Assembly (NCBI RefSeq): GCF_950295315.1
Contig: NC_080162.1
Coordinates: forward strand, 75,833,843-75,897,842
Length of the DNA: 64,000 nucleotides
Direction: 5' to 3'
DNA from: Erinaceus europaeus
Taxonomy: Eukaryota; Chordata; Mammalia; Eulipotyphla; Erinaceidae
Every line of letters starts with the position of its first letter. Within the stretch, counting starts at the first letter, position 1. The notes under the pieces are model-generated. The model was given only the letters and a program-made list of their open reading frames with translations. It had not been told where the DNA came from and did not search any database. Of the stretch, positions 21,786-31,582 are shown piece by piece. Position numbers and translations under genes: made by a program.

Positions 21786-21920
21786 CCTCAAAGTCTTAAT
21801 ACTGGCAGGAGATTTGAGTCACTATAGTCCTTTTCTGACCTTCAAAACTAGATTGATGACCTTAGCTGAAGTGCCTCCCTCATTGGGTGCTTGTTAGAAT
21901 GAGCTGAGGGACATTAAGAA

Positions 21921-22025
21921 ATAATTGCAGTGGGATAGGTGGTGGCTCAGCCAGTTGAGCTCAATCGCCAGTCCTCACCTGCAGGTGGCAAGCTTCACAG
22001 GGAAGTAGTGCCACAGGTATCATTT
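21921..22025 (+). mobile_element. SINE-B, 3'-truncated
   Basis: GATAGGTGGTGGCTCAGCCAG to GGAAGTAGTGCCACAGGTATC; ends where the next antisense SINE-A starts. Confidence 0.7.
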
Positions 22026-22272
22026 TATTTTTTGCCTCCAGGGTTACTGCTGGGGCTCAGTGCCTGTAGCACAAATCCACTGCTCCTGGAGGCTATTGTT
22101 TTCACTTTAGTTGTGGTTATTATTATTATTGTTATTGCTGTCATTGTTGGATAGGACAGAGAAACAGAAGGAAGATAAAGAGAGAAAGGTAGACACCTGC
22201 AGACCTGCTTCACTGCTTGTGAAGCGACCCCTGAAGGTGGGGAGCCAGGGGCTCAAACCAGGATCCTTAACA
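22026..22272 (-). mobile_element. SINE-A (long form), 5'-truncated
   Basis: Antisense: the palindromic module (GCCTCCAGGGTTACTGC ... CTCCTGGAGGC) 22036-22094, then the body to AAACCAGGATCCTTAAC. The tRNA-like head is missing. Confidence 0.88.
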
Positions 22273-22351
22273 CTCAGGATCCACCCACCCTCCCCACAGG
22301 TGTCTCTTATGTCCCTTTTCACTCACAAGTTCTGTTTGTATAAAAAAGAAG

Positions 22352-22582
22352 ATGGAAGAAAAAATCCGAGAGGTGGCACAGTGGATAAAGCATTGCTCTG
22401 TCAAGCATGAGATCCTGAGTTCAATTCCCGGCAGCACATTGTACCAGAGTGATGTCTGGTTCTTTCTCCTATCTTTCCCATTAATAAATAAAATCTTAAA
22501 AAAAAAAAAAAAAAAAGACTACCAGAAGCAGTGGATTCATCTTGCCAGGCACTTAGTCTCAGCGATAACCCTGGTGGCAATT
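22352..22582 (+). mobile_element. SINE-C carrying the palindromic 3' module
   Basis: C body to AATAAATAAAATCTT plus poly(A), then ACCAGAAGCAGTGGATTCATC...AACCCTGGTGGCAA, i.e. the module otherwise attached to A-long. It may be a chimera or a fragment of an interrupted A-long. Confidence 0.75.
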
Positions 22583-22604
22583 TAAAAAAAAGGCGGGGGG
22601 AGGG

Positions 22605-22918
22605 GGGGTTGGGCGGTAGTGCAGCGGGTTAAGCACACGTGGCGCAAATCCGCAAGACACAGCGCACAGCGCAAGGATCCCACTTCCAGCCCCTGGCTCC
22701 CCACCTGCAAGGGAGTCACTTCACAGGCAGTGAAGCAGATCTGCAGGTGTCTTTCTCTCCCTGTCTTCCCCTCCCTTCTCCATTTCTCTCTGTCCTATCC
22801 AACAAGGACATCAATAATAGCAACAATGATAAACGACAAGGGCAACAAAAGGGGGAAAAGTAGCCTCCAGGAGCAGTGGAGAGCCCCAGAAATAACCCTG
22901 GAGCCAAAAGAAAAAAAA
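22605..22918 (+). mobile_element. SINE-A (long form)
   Basis: Sense; head at 22612, a small internal duplication (CGCAAGACACAGCGCACAGCGCAAGG), and module 22860-22908. Confidence 0.9.
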
Positions 22919-23139
22919 ACATAAAGAACCCCAACCAACTGCATTGTTAGAAGACACCGTTTGGGTTCTTTAGGTCATCTGGAATTGCCTGTAGTTACGA
23001 GCTTAGGGCAGGATTTTGTGTCCTGAAAATTTGAGAGTGCCTTCCTTAAGTGGTGTGTTTTTTCTTTGTTTTGTTTTGTTTTTTTCCAGGGTTATAGTTG
23101 GGGCTTGGTGCGCGTGCACTACGAATCCACTGCTCTTGG

Positions 23140-23415
23140 AGGCCAATTTTTAAAAATATTTATTCCCTTTTGTTGCCTTTGTTTTATTGTTCTAGTTACT
23201 ATTACTGTCATTTTTGTTGGATAGGAGAGAGAAATCGAGAGGAGGGGAAGATGGGGAGAGAAAGACCTGCAGACCTGCTTCTCTGCCTGTGAAGCTACTC
23301 CCCTGCAGGTGGGGAGCCGGAGGCTTGAACTGGGATCCTTAGGCCGGCCCTTGTGCTTTGCACCATCTGCGCTTAACCTGCTGCACTACCACCCAACTCC
23401 CAAGGCCATTTTTAA
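23140..23415 (-). mobile_element. SINE-A (short form) nested in SINE-A long
   Basis: Antisense complete copy, TSD AGGCCA(A)TTTTTAA at 23140-23153 and 23403-23415, interrupting the host module exactly in GGAGGCCA. Confidence 0.88.
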
Positions 23416-23528
23416 TTAATTGATTAAATTAATTATACCATTGTTGGATAGGACAGAGAAATTGAGAGAAGGGAAGACGGGAGAGAGACACCTGCAGACC
23501 TGCTTCACTGCTTGTGAAGCAACCCTCC

Positions 23529-23720
23529 TTCTTCTAGCGTTTGCCCTTCTTCCGTAGCCAGTCAACAGGTCAGGTTGAAAGCTGTCAGGAGCTGCTTGTT
23601 GCTGGCTTTGAAAGTGACTGGGATCCATGTGGATTCAGTCGGCTAGGAAGGATCGTCAGTTTCCCCAATGAATGGGTACTCACGGGATGCACCATGAGAA
23701 GGTCGATCCAATGCATCCCA
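23529..23720 (-). mobile_element. Unclassified 192-bp retroposon-like element, copy 2
   Basis: Reverse complement of copy 1 at 21505. TSD AAGCAACCCTCC at 23517-23528 and 23721-23732 shows real insertion into the tRNA-like part of the host SINE. Tail on its 3' side is AGA-rich rather than poly(A). Confidence 0.78.
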
Positions 23721-23869
23721 AAGCAACCCTCCTGCAAGTGGGGAGCTGGGGGCTTGAACTGGGATCCTTGTGCCATTCCTAGTGCTTTGTGCTATGTGTG
23801 CTTAACTCAGTATGCTACCACCCAAACCCCTTAAGTGGTGTTTGGTAAAATACATACTCCTCCCTCCCT

Positions 23870-24005
23870 GCATCTATGTCTCTTTATCTCTCTTGATAGA
23901 GACGGGGAGAGAGATGGGAGTGAAACTCCCTTTGCAGGTGGGGACCAGTGGATTGAACCCAGGTCCTTGCACATGGTATGTTGTTGTGTGTTGCCACCAG
24001 ACTTA
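23870..24005 (-). mobile_element. SINE-B, diverged
   Basis: Antisense; TTTGCAGGTGGGGACCAGTGG and TGTTGCCACCAGACTTAG. Confidence 0.7.
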
Positions 24006-24039
24006 GAGTAACAAGTTTATTACTTTATTAAAAAAAATT

Positions 24040-24425
24040 TTTTTTAAAGATTTTATTTATTTATTTATTTATTTTATTATCTTTATTGGATAGGGACAGT
24101 CGGAAATCGAGAGGGTAGGGCAGATAGAGAGGGAGAGAGACAGAGAGACACCTGCAGCCCTGCTTCACCACTTGCAAAGCTTTCCATCTGCAGGTGGGGA
24201 CCGGGGGCTCAAACCCAGATCCTTGTGCACTGCAACATGTGCGCTCAACGAGGTGCGCCACCACCCGGCCCCTATTTTATTTATTTATTTATTAATGAGA
24301 AAGATAGGAGGAGAGAGAGAAAGAACCAGACATCACTCTGGTACATGTGCAGCCAGGGATTGAACTCGGGACCTCATGTTTGAAAATCCAGTGCTTTATC
24401 CACTGCGCCACCTCCCAGACCACTA
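24040..24425 (-). mobile_element. SINE-C with nested SINE-B
   Basis: C is split: T-rich start (AAAGATTTTATTTATTTATT) 24040-24065 and main part 24271-24422. The inserted antisense B (24066-24270) duplicated the TTTATTTATT target. Confidence 0.85.
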
Positions 24426-24427
24426 AA

Positions 24428-24690
24428 TTTTTTTTTATATATTTATTTATTTTCCCCTTTGTTGCCCTTGTTTCATTGTTGTTATTGATGACCATTGTTG
24501 GATAGGACAGAGAGAAATGGAGAGAGGAGGGGAAGGCAGAGGGAGAGAGAAAGACACCTCAGACCTGCTTCACCGCTTGTGAAGTGACTCCCCTGAGGTG
24601 GGGAGTCAGGGCCTAGAACCGGGATAATTATGCCAGTCCTTGCGCTTTACGCCACGTGTGCTTAACCCACTATGCCACTGCCCGACTCCC
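24428..24690 (-). mobile_element. SINE-A (short form)
   Basis: Antisense; TTGTTGCCCTTGTTTC to CCACTGCCCGACTCCC. Confidence 0.9.
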
Positions 24691-24694
24691 ATTA

Positions 24695-24800
24695 CTTTAT
24701 TTTTATCAGAGCTCTGAGTTACAGTGGTGCAGAGGATTAAACCTGGGATTTTGGAGACTTAGTCATCAGAGTCCTTGCATAAGCATTACGTTATTTTCCC
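24695..24800 (-). mobile_element. SINE-D, diverged
   Basis: Antisense; TATCAGAGCTCTGAGTTACAG to ATTACGTTATTTTCCCTGCCC. Confidence 0.6.
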
Positions 24801-24847
24801 TGCCCTAGCAAGTTTTTTTAATTTCAAGGGTAGTATTGGTAAATCCT

Positions 24848-24916
24848 GCTCCTTTCTCTTTCTCCCTGTCTCTGTCTCTCTCACTTTCTCTCTCTCTGTG
24901 TATGTGTGTGTGTCTA
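24848..24916. repeat. (TC)n(TG)n low-complexity
   Basis: CTCTTTCTCCCTGTCTCTGTC... passing into TGTGTATGTGTGTGTGTC. Confidence 0.9.
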
Positions 24917-25244
24917 TACACGCAATCTACACGGGTGGTGGGTATCTGCATTCTGAGAGAGACTCCTTTTAATTTCAGAAAGATGAGAGGGGACATCACA
25001 GCAATACTTGACTGTTCATGGAGCATTCATTAGTTTGGTGTGTGTTGGACGGGACTGAAACTGGGTCCTTGTGCTTAGTGAAGTGTATACTGAAGTGAGT
25101 GAACTATCTTCCAGCCATCCCCTTCCTGATTCTTCTCTAAGTGAAACTGAGTTCTAAATATATATCCTATCTTGCTAGAAAGGTGGAATGCATGTTCATA
25201 TTTCTCCCTTTTTTCATGTTCCTTTCTGGGGATGGAAAAATGTG

Positions 25245-25352
25245 TTTTTTTTTAATGATATAACAGCATATTTTGCATTCTGGAACTTCCAAGGCCCCTG
25301 GTTCAGTCCCCAGCACCACCATAAGCCAGAGTGTAAGCTGAGAAATGGTAAC
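25245..25352 (+). mobile_element. SINE-D-like, diverged
   Basis: ATGATATAACAGCATATTTTGC ... CCTGGTTCAGTCCCCAGCACCACCATAAGCCAGAG: B-box and tail region of D in sense. Confidence 0.6.
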
Positions 25353-25353
25353 A

Positions 25354-25535
25354 CTATTGCACCAAAGTAAAAGACTCGGGTTGTGGGGGATTGTTCAGGT
25401 CCTGGAACATGATAGCAGAGGAAGGTCTAGAGGGGGTTGAATTGCTGTGTGTAAAACTGAGAAATGTTACACATGTACAAACTACTGAATTTTATTGTTG
25501 AATGCAAACCATTAATCCCCTAATTACATATATAT
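25354..25535 (+). mobile_element. LINE-1 3' UTR fragment
   Basis: GCACCAAAGTAAAAGACTCGGG to CATGTACAAACTACTGAATTTT and AAACCATTAATCCCC; same 3' UTR as the L1 at position 1. Confidence 0.85.
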
Positions 25536-25754
25536 TAAGATAAATGCTTACACTAGATTGGAAAGTGAAAATACTGAGCCAAAGAAAAAGCCAATCAAGG
25601 GGGCTGGCGGTGGCGCACCCAGTTAAGTGCACATACTAACAAGTGCAAGGACCCAGGTTCGAGCCACACTCCTCATCTGCAGGGGGTTCACTTGATGAGC
25701 GGTGAAAAGCAAGTCTGCAGATGTCTTATCTCCCTACCCCCCTCTTTTTTAAAA

Positions 25755-25955
25755 AAAGATTTGATTTTATTTTAAAATATTTTTTATTTTATTTTTGAGA
25801 GAAATGCAGAGAGAGAGGGAGAGAGACAGAAACACCAGAGCACCGCTCAGCTTTGGTTTATGGTTTATGGTGGTGTGGGGGATTGAACCTGGGATTTAGG
25901 AGCCTCAGGCATGAGAGTCTGTTTGCATAACCATTAAGCTGTCTCCCCCGCCCCC
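25755..25955 (-). mobile_element. SINE-D (long form), nested
   Basis: Antisense; includes the GAGAGAAATGCAGAGAGAGAG leader before CACCAGAGCACCGCTCAGC. Confidence 0.85.
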
Positions 25956-25957
25956 CA

Positions 25958-25966
25958 AAAAAGATT

Positions 25967-26001
<35 letters not shown>

Positions 26002-26112
26002 TGAGAAAGATAGAACCAGACATCACTCTGGTACATGTGATGCTGGGGACTGTACTTGGGACCTCATGCTTGAGAGTCCAGTGTTTTATCCACTTAACAA
26101 CCTCCTGGACCA
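25958..26112 (-). mobile_element. SINE-C, nested
   Basis: Antisense, (TTTA)n start, GAGAAAGATAGAACCAGACATC to ACAACCTCCTGGACCAC. Confidence 0.88.
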
Positions 26113-26197
26113 CGTGTCTATTTTTCCCTCCCTCTGTCTCCTGTCCTTTCTCAATTTCTCTCAGTCCTAATAAAAAAAAATTAGAAAACAAATAAAA

Positions 26198-26438
26198 AAG
26201 GACAAACTGTCCCGGTTCGAGCCCCACTTGCTGGGGAGTCACTTCACAGGCGGTGAAGCAGGTCTGCAGGTGTCTTATCTTTCTCTCCCCCTCTCTGTCT
26301 TCCCCTCCTCTCTCCATTTCTCTGTCCTATCCAACAGTAACAACATCAATAACAATAATAACTGTGACAGTAAAGAACAAGGGCAACAAAAGGGAAAATA
26401 AATAAATATAATAAAAAAGTAAAAAAAAAGGACAAAAT
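26198..26438 (+). mobile_element. SINE-A (short form), 5'-truncated, nested
   Basis: Begins at CCCGGTTCGAGCCCC (B box), lacking the head; GGACAAA repeats on both sides (26198 and 26430). Confidence 0.85.
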
Positions 26439-26544
26439 GACTGCCAGAACAGTGGATTCATAGTGTCAGCACCAAGCCCCAGCGATAGCCCTGGTGGCAA
26501 TAAAAAATAAATAAAGAAAAAAAGCCCATCAACGGATTATCAGC

Positions 26545-26670
26545 CTTGTTTTTACTTTCAGAGATTTATTATTTACATCATAGAATTTCACTTGAGAATG
26601 AGAATAGCCATAGCACTCAGATACATGTAGTGCTGGAGCCTATAAGCTAAGCTGTTTCTGGCTGCCAGCT
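26545..26670 (-). repeat. Old diverged SINE
   Basis: Antisense remnant around GCCATAGCACTCAGATACATG. Confidence 0.35.
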
Positions 26671-26741
26671 GCATTGGGGTGGGGGGTGGGGGCTGTGTAT
26701 GTGTCTGTGTTTTCTCTGTTCTAATAAGCTCTTCTGCTTGA

Positions 26742-26965
26742 CTGGGGAGGTGGCTCAGTGATAGAGCATCAGACTTGCATGCTTAACCCTCAGCACTGCA
26801 CATGCCAGTCATGATCTGGTTCTTTCATTAGTCTATTTTTGGTCTGGGTGGTGGCGCACCTGGTATAGCTCACACATTAGCATGTGCGAGGACCCAGGTT
26901 TAAGCTTCTAGTTCCCACCAACAGGGTGGAAAAGCCAGTCAAGAATGAAGTCCTGTAGTCATCAA
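26742..26965 (+). mobile_element. ID-like SINE then truncated SINE-B
   Basis: 26745-26845: GGGGAGGTGGCTCAGTGATAGAG, CCCTCAGCACTGCACATGCC. 26847-26950: GGTGGCGCACCTGGTATAG with a decayed body. Confidence 0.65.
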
Positions 26966-27099
26966 GGTAAAAATGATAATGGAGGGGAAATACAAATGTG
27001 TGTGTATTTCTGTACTCTTAGTTTGTTAATATCCAGTTTAATAATGCCCCAATATAAAAGACCCCTTTGATGTCAATTCGTTCAACCACTTGATTTTTT

Positions 27100-27383
27100 A
27101 AAAACTTATTATGATTTTTTTATCTCTATCTAAAAAAAAAGGAAAAAGAAAAAAAAAAGGAGGAGAAATGAAAAAGGTGTTTCCTTTTTTTTTTTTCCGC
27201 TTAACCAGGTGCACCACCCCCCTGGCCCCTTACCTTTTTTGGGAAAGCTATGGGGGGAGGGGGTGGGATATGGAGATTGGGCGGTGGGAATTGTGTGGAG
27301 TTGTACCCCTCCTACCCTATGGTTTTGTTAATTAATCCTTTCTTAAATAAAAAAAAAAAAGGAAAAAAAAACTTATTATGATT
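27100..27383 (+). mobile_element. Chimeric 250-bp poly(A) insertion with 17-bp TSD
   Basis: TSD AAAAACTTATTATGATT at 27100-27116 and 27367-27383. Inside: a SINE-B-like A-rich 3' end (27117-27180), an antisense SINE-B head (CCGCTTAACCAGGTGCACC), then a G-rich unit (GGGAAAGCTATGGGGGGAGG) ending TTAATTAATCC(T)TTCTTAAATAAA plus poly(A). Confidence 0.8.
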
Positions 27384-27462
27384 AATTATTATTTGCCTCC
27401 AGGGTTACCTCTGGGTCTTGGTGCCTACACTATGAATCCACTGCTCCTCATGGCCATTAATT

Positions 27463-27669
27463 TTTTTTTCTTTTGTATTACCTCTTTATTTATTGGATAG
27501 AAGCAGCCAGAAATTGAAAGGGAAGGGGTGATAGGGAGAGAGACAGATTCCTGTAACACTGTTTCACCACTCGCAAAGTGTTACCCCTACAGATGGGGAC
27601 TGGGGGCTCGAACCTGGATCCTTGCACATTGTAACATGCACTCAACATAGGTGTGCCACCACCTGGCCC
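27463..27669 (-). mobile_element. SINE-B, nested
   Basis: Antisense complete copy interrupting the A-long host after GGCCATTAATTTTTT; CATTAATTT / ATCATTTTT border is too decayed for a clear TSD. Confidence 0.88.
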
Positions 27670-27919
27670 CATCATTTTTTCCCCCATTTTTGTTGGATAG
27701 GACAGAGAGAAATTGAGAGAGGAGGGGAAGATAGGGGGAGAGAAAGACACCTGCAGACCCATTTCACTGTTTGTGAAGCAACCCCACTGCAGGTGAGTAG
27801 CCGGGGGCTTGAATTGGGATCTTTGCCCTTCTTACCATGTACACTTAACCTGGTGTGCCACTGCCAGGCCCCCAACTACTTGATTTTTAATATCTTTCTT
27901 ACCATGTGACACAATCTTG

Positions 27920-28066
27920 CAAGGTGACAGTCTCAGGAGAAACACACACACTGCAACACTGCTTCACCACTTAGAAAGCTTGCAGGTGGGGACCAGGGTC
28001 TTGAACCTGGGTACTTATGCACTGTAATGTGTACACTCAACCAAGTGTGCCACCACCCAGCCCCTT
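27920..28066 (-). mobile_element. SINE-B, shortened
   Basis: Antisense; ACACTGCTTCACCACTTAGAAAG to GTGTGCCACCACCCAGCCCC. Confidence 0.8.
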
Positions 28067-28117
28067 TGTGGCATAGGTCTGGGGAGACTGTGATATTGAG
28101 TAGCTAACATTATGGTA

Positions 28118-28318
28118 AAATTTTATGTATTACTTAACTGAACAGAGACAGAGAACTCAAGCAGGAAAGGAAAGAGGAGGCAGAGAGGGAAAGTAAGATG
28201 GGAGAAACCTATAGACCACTTGTGAAGTTTTCCTCCTGCAGGTGGGAGCTGGGGGCTTGAACCCAGGTCCTTGGGCATTGTAATGTGCACTCAACCAGCT
28301 GGCCACTGCCCAGCCCCT
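28118..28318 (-). mobile_element. SINE-B
   Basis: Antisense; GAACAGAGACAGAGAACTC to GGCCACTGCCCAGCCCC. Confidence 0.85.
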
Positions 28319-28337
28319 GCAAAGACAACATTTTTTG

Positions 28338-28655
28338 GGGGGTGGGGTGGGCGGGCGGGCAGTAGCACACCAGGTTAAGTATTCACAGTATGAAGTCCAA
28401 GGACCTGCACAAGGATACCGGTTTGCGGGGGTGGGGGTATTGCTTCACAAGTGGTGAAACAGGTCTGCAGGTGACTCTCTTTCTCTCTCCCTCTCTGTCT
28501 TCCCCTCCTATCTCAATTTCTCTGCCCTATCCAACAACAGCAACAATAACAATGGGGGAAAAAAAAGATGGCCTTGCAGGAGCAGTGGATTTGTAGTGCA
28601 GGCACCGAACCCCAGCAATAACCTTGGAGGCAAAAAAATTAATAAAATAATAAAA
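28338..28655 (+). mobile_element. SINE-A (long form)
   Basis: Sense; head GGGCAGTAGCACACCAGGTTAAG, module 28571-28632 (CTTGCAGGAGCAGTGG...AACCTTGGAGGC). Confidence 0.88.
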
Positions 28656-28985
28656 ATTGGTAACATCTGGATCATGAAATGTGACTTAGCTGAGTGTCTT
28701 TAAGTCTGGAATCCATAACCCTGACTGAAATAGTCCCGAGTGACTTTCCCTTTAATGCCAGCTTCTGTATTGTGCCACAGAGCAAAGTTGAGCAGCCAGG
28801 CACAGACGTACTCTGAAGTTTGAGCCACCACCACACACATATACATATCTCACACCGTTCTTATAGCATTCCTGTTTTCATAGAATTGGGACACATGCAA
28901 AGGGTGTGCTAATGCCTGTTCCTTTCACTATCTCAAACTGTAGGAGCCAACTAACTTCTTGGTTTTGGAGAATTTTTAATTTTAA
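28656..28985. other. Unique intergenic sequence
   Basis: Between MAPRE1 and EFCAB8; nothing recognised. Confidence 0.5.
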
Positions 28986-28987
28986 TT

Positions 28988-29082
28988 AAATTTTTTTTTT
29001 TTTACCACAGCACTGCATAGGGGATTGAACCTGGAACCTTGGAGCCTCTGGTACAAATGTATTTATGCTATCTCCCCTCTGA
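28988..29082 (-). mobile_element. SINE-D
   Basis: Antisense; TTACCACAGCACTGCATAGGGG to TATGCTATCTCCCC. Confidence 0.75.
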
Positions 29083-29425
29083 ATTCTGTTTTTATAATGT
29101 TACCTGGTACTTGGTAGTTACCATGATTGGTGGGTGTTCTGGTCAGCCATATTTATCCCATGAATCACTTTGTGCTCATGTTTCTCCTGACTGTTCTGTA
29201 GTGTCTGTCATTGCTGCAAGTTCAATTTCAATAAAAAGAATATCTAGTTGAATGAAAAACGGCTGCCTGGAATTAATAGTTATGAGAAGAAGTCTGATGT
29301 TCTGTTGTGTTCTGCACTTGGAATTCTGTCTCATTCTCCTGGTTCTACATAAGCCCTTGGAGGCCGTGGAGTTTGTTCCACAGTGATACAGAGGAGCTAC
29401 TTTGGACCCAGGAATAGCCACAAAG

Positions 29426-29433
29426 ATGTCTCA
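29426..29433 (+). CDS. EFCAB8: Proposed EFCAB8 first coding exon end (ATG TCT CA)
   Basis: ATG in good context (AAG before it) reads Met-Ser and two bases of a Gln codon, followed by an excellent donor (CA|GTAAGT). It would complete as CAG with the G that opens the proposed exon at 32075. The surrounding 29085-29950 is repeat-free, as expected around a gene start. The non-coding exon start and promoter cannot be seen. This is inference from signals and phase, not from recognised protein homology. Confidence 0.4.
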
Positions 29434-30000
29434 GTAAGTTGAAAAGCAGTCAGCCTCTGTCATATGTAGTTAGCATGAGGGAAGATCTTACCCAGCTGGG
29501 GTAGAGTGAGTGAGGGTTTGGAGTGAAAATTGCCTCTAAAAGTTTCTATCCCAGGGCCCCAAGATACACCTGTCTGAGAACAGCAACTAAAAAAGAACAT
29601 CTCTTACCCAATTTCAGCACAACTTTAACTGCTGTTAGCTTTCTTACAAATTATTCAGTAAATCAATTATCTTCTGCCTCTCCCCTACCCCGCAAATGTT
29701 TACCTAATAGCCATTCCTAACTCTGACGCTTGTTTCAATATTTATACTTCACTCTGGCTCCAACCTCACTTTCACTCTAAGGCTATAATTTATCTATCTT
29801 AACTGTTTTCTAGTTCTAAATAGAAATTTAGTTCTTCTACATCTAACGTATCTTTTCCCTTTCTCCAGTATTAGAGAGCTATTTCTCTTAACCTGGGTGT
29901 CCCTTGGCCTCAGTCAATATTTTTCTCTTCTGTTGTGTTGCTTTGCCTTAATTCATGAACACATTGGCATTTTTTCTGTTCTGGATAAAGAGATTTATCT
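29434..30000 (+). other. Unique sequence after the proposed first EFCAB8 exon
   Basis: Repeat-free; nothing else recognised. Confidence 0.45.
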
Positions 30001-30017
30001 TAGAACTTAGTGTTGAA

Positions 30018-30042
30018 ATAATATATATATATATGTATATGT

Positions 30043-30089
<47 letters not shown>

Positions 30090-30092
30090 TAT
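30018..30092. repeat. (AT)n/(ATACAT)n microsatellite
   Basis: ATATAT run then about eight ACATAT units, ending at ATATATATG. Confidence 0.95.
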
Positions 30093-30104
30093 GTTGTAAA
30101 AGAA

Positions 30105-30420
30105 TAACTCCCAGGGAATTGGGCGGTAGCACAGCGGGTTAAGTGCACGTGGCATGAAGCACAAGGACCAGATTAAGGATCCTGGTTCGAGACCCCAGCT
30201 CCCTACCTGCAGGGGAGTCACTTCACAGGCAATGAAGCAGGTCTGCAGGTGTCTATCTTTCTCTCCCCCTCTCTGTCTTCCCCTCCTCTCTCCATTTCTC
30301 TCTGTCCTATCTAACAATGACGACATCATCAACAACAACAATAATAACTACAACAACAATGAAAAACAACAAGGGCAACAAAAGGGAAAATGAATATTAA
30401 AAAAATTGTAATTGTCAAAG
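30105..30420 (+). mobile_element. SINE-A (short form)
   Basis: Sense full copy, head at 30119, tail GGCAACAAAAGGGAAAATG. Confidence 0.92.
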
Positions 30421-30604
30421 TAGGAGACAACATTGATATCATGTAAGAATGTAGAGCCTCTATTAAATACCACTAATGATCCTAGCTAGTGTCCTTAGAG
30501 CTCTCCCCCACCCCCAGTCCTGGATTTAATTTAGAATCACATGTTGCCTTTACTTGTTGTCTCTTTTTAGTCACCTTTCATCTGGAGCAGTTCATTAGCC
30601 TGTA

Positions 30605-31090
30605 TTTTTTTAAAGGTTTTATTTATTTATTAATTATTATTATTTTTGCTTCCAGGGTTATCGCTGGTGCTTGGTGCCAGCACTACGAATCCATTGCTCC
30701 TGGAGGCTATTTTTCCCATTTTGTTGCCCTTGTTGTTGTTATAGCTGTTGTTGTTGGATAAGACAGAGAAATGGAGAGAGGAGGGGAAGACAGAGAAGAG
30801 AGAAATATAGACACCTGCAGACCTGCTTCATCACTTGCGAAGTGACCCACCCTGCTGGTGGGGAACCAGCGGCTCGAACCAGGATCCTGACGCCGGTCCT
30901 TGTGCTTTGTGCCATGTGCGCTTAACCTCCTGTGCTACTGCCCAGCCCCCTCATTTATTTATTTATTATGAGAAAGGTAGGAGAGAAAGAACCAGGCATC
31001 ACTCTCGTACATGTGTTGCCAGGGCTTGAACTCAGGACCTGATGCTGGAGATTCATCCAATACCATATCCACTGCCCTCCTCCGAACCAT
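30605..31090 (-). mobile_element. SINE-C with nested SINE-A (long form)
   Basis: C pieces 30605-30636 and 30949-31088. Antisense A-long 30637-30948 with module GCTTCCAGGGTTATCGC...CTCCTGGAGGC; TTTATTTATTA flanks both sides. Confidence 0.85.
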
Positions 31091-31137
31091 GGCCGGTGTT
31101 TTATTTTTTTGTGACATGAACCCTTTTTCTGTTTTGT

Positions 31138-31470
31138 TTATATATATATATATATTTTATTTATTTATTTATTTATTTTGCTTCCAGGGTTATTGCTGGG
31201 GCTCAGTGCCTGCACTATAAACCCACTGCTTCTGGAGGCTATTTTTCCCATTTTGTTGCCTTTATTGTTGTTATTGTTGCCATTGCTATTGTTGGATAGG
31301 ACAGAGAGAAATCTAGAAAGGAGGGAAAGACAGAGGGGGAGAGAAAGACACCACCTGTGAATCAACCCCCCTACCGGTGGGGAGCTGGGGGCTCGAACTG
31401 GGATCCTTGCTCCAGTCCTTGTGTTTCATGTCACATGCACTTAAGCCGCTATGCTACCGCCTGGCTCCTG
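31138..31470 (-). mobile_element. SINE-A (long form)
   Basis: Antisense, (TA)n/(TTTA)n start; module 31180-31242; ends GCTACCGCCTGGCTCC. Confidence 0.9.
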
Positions 31471-31582
31471 GCACTAACACTTTATAATAAAATCCGGTTA
31501 TTTTGTATTACCACAAACAATTTTGGGTTCCATTCTTACATCTACCACACATGTTCAGTGTGTGCTTTTTCACAGATGGTGC

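Larger units (their letters stand above)
23044..23841 (-). mobile_element. SINE-A (long form) with 13-bp TSD, host of two later insertions
   Basis: Host pieces: 23086-23149 (3' module), 23403-23528, and 23721-23828 (head). Perfect TSD CCTTAAGTGGTGT at 23044-23056 and 23829-23841. Confidence 0.85.
25586..26532 (+). mobile_element. SINE-B (long form) split by three insertions
   Basis: Host pieces: head and body 25599-25750, body end 26113-26200, and 3' module 26429-26500. Outer TSD AAAAGCC(A/C)ATCAA at 25586-25598 and 26520-26532. Inserts: SINE-D, SINE-C and SINE-A. Confidence 0.78.
27083..27892 (-). mobile_element. SINE-A (long form), host of two insertions
   Basis: Antisense; module 27393-27455 and body/head 27670-27872. 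Outer TSD CAAC(C/T)ACTTGATTTTT at 27083-27098 and 27873-27888. Contains the chimeric insert 27117-27366 and a SINE-B. Confidence 0.78.
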
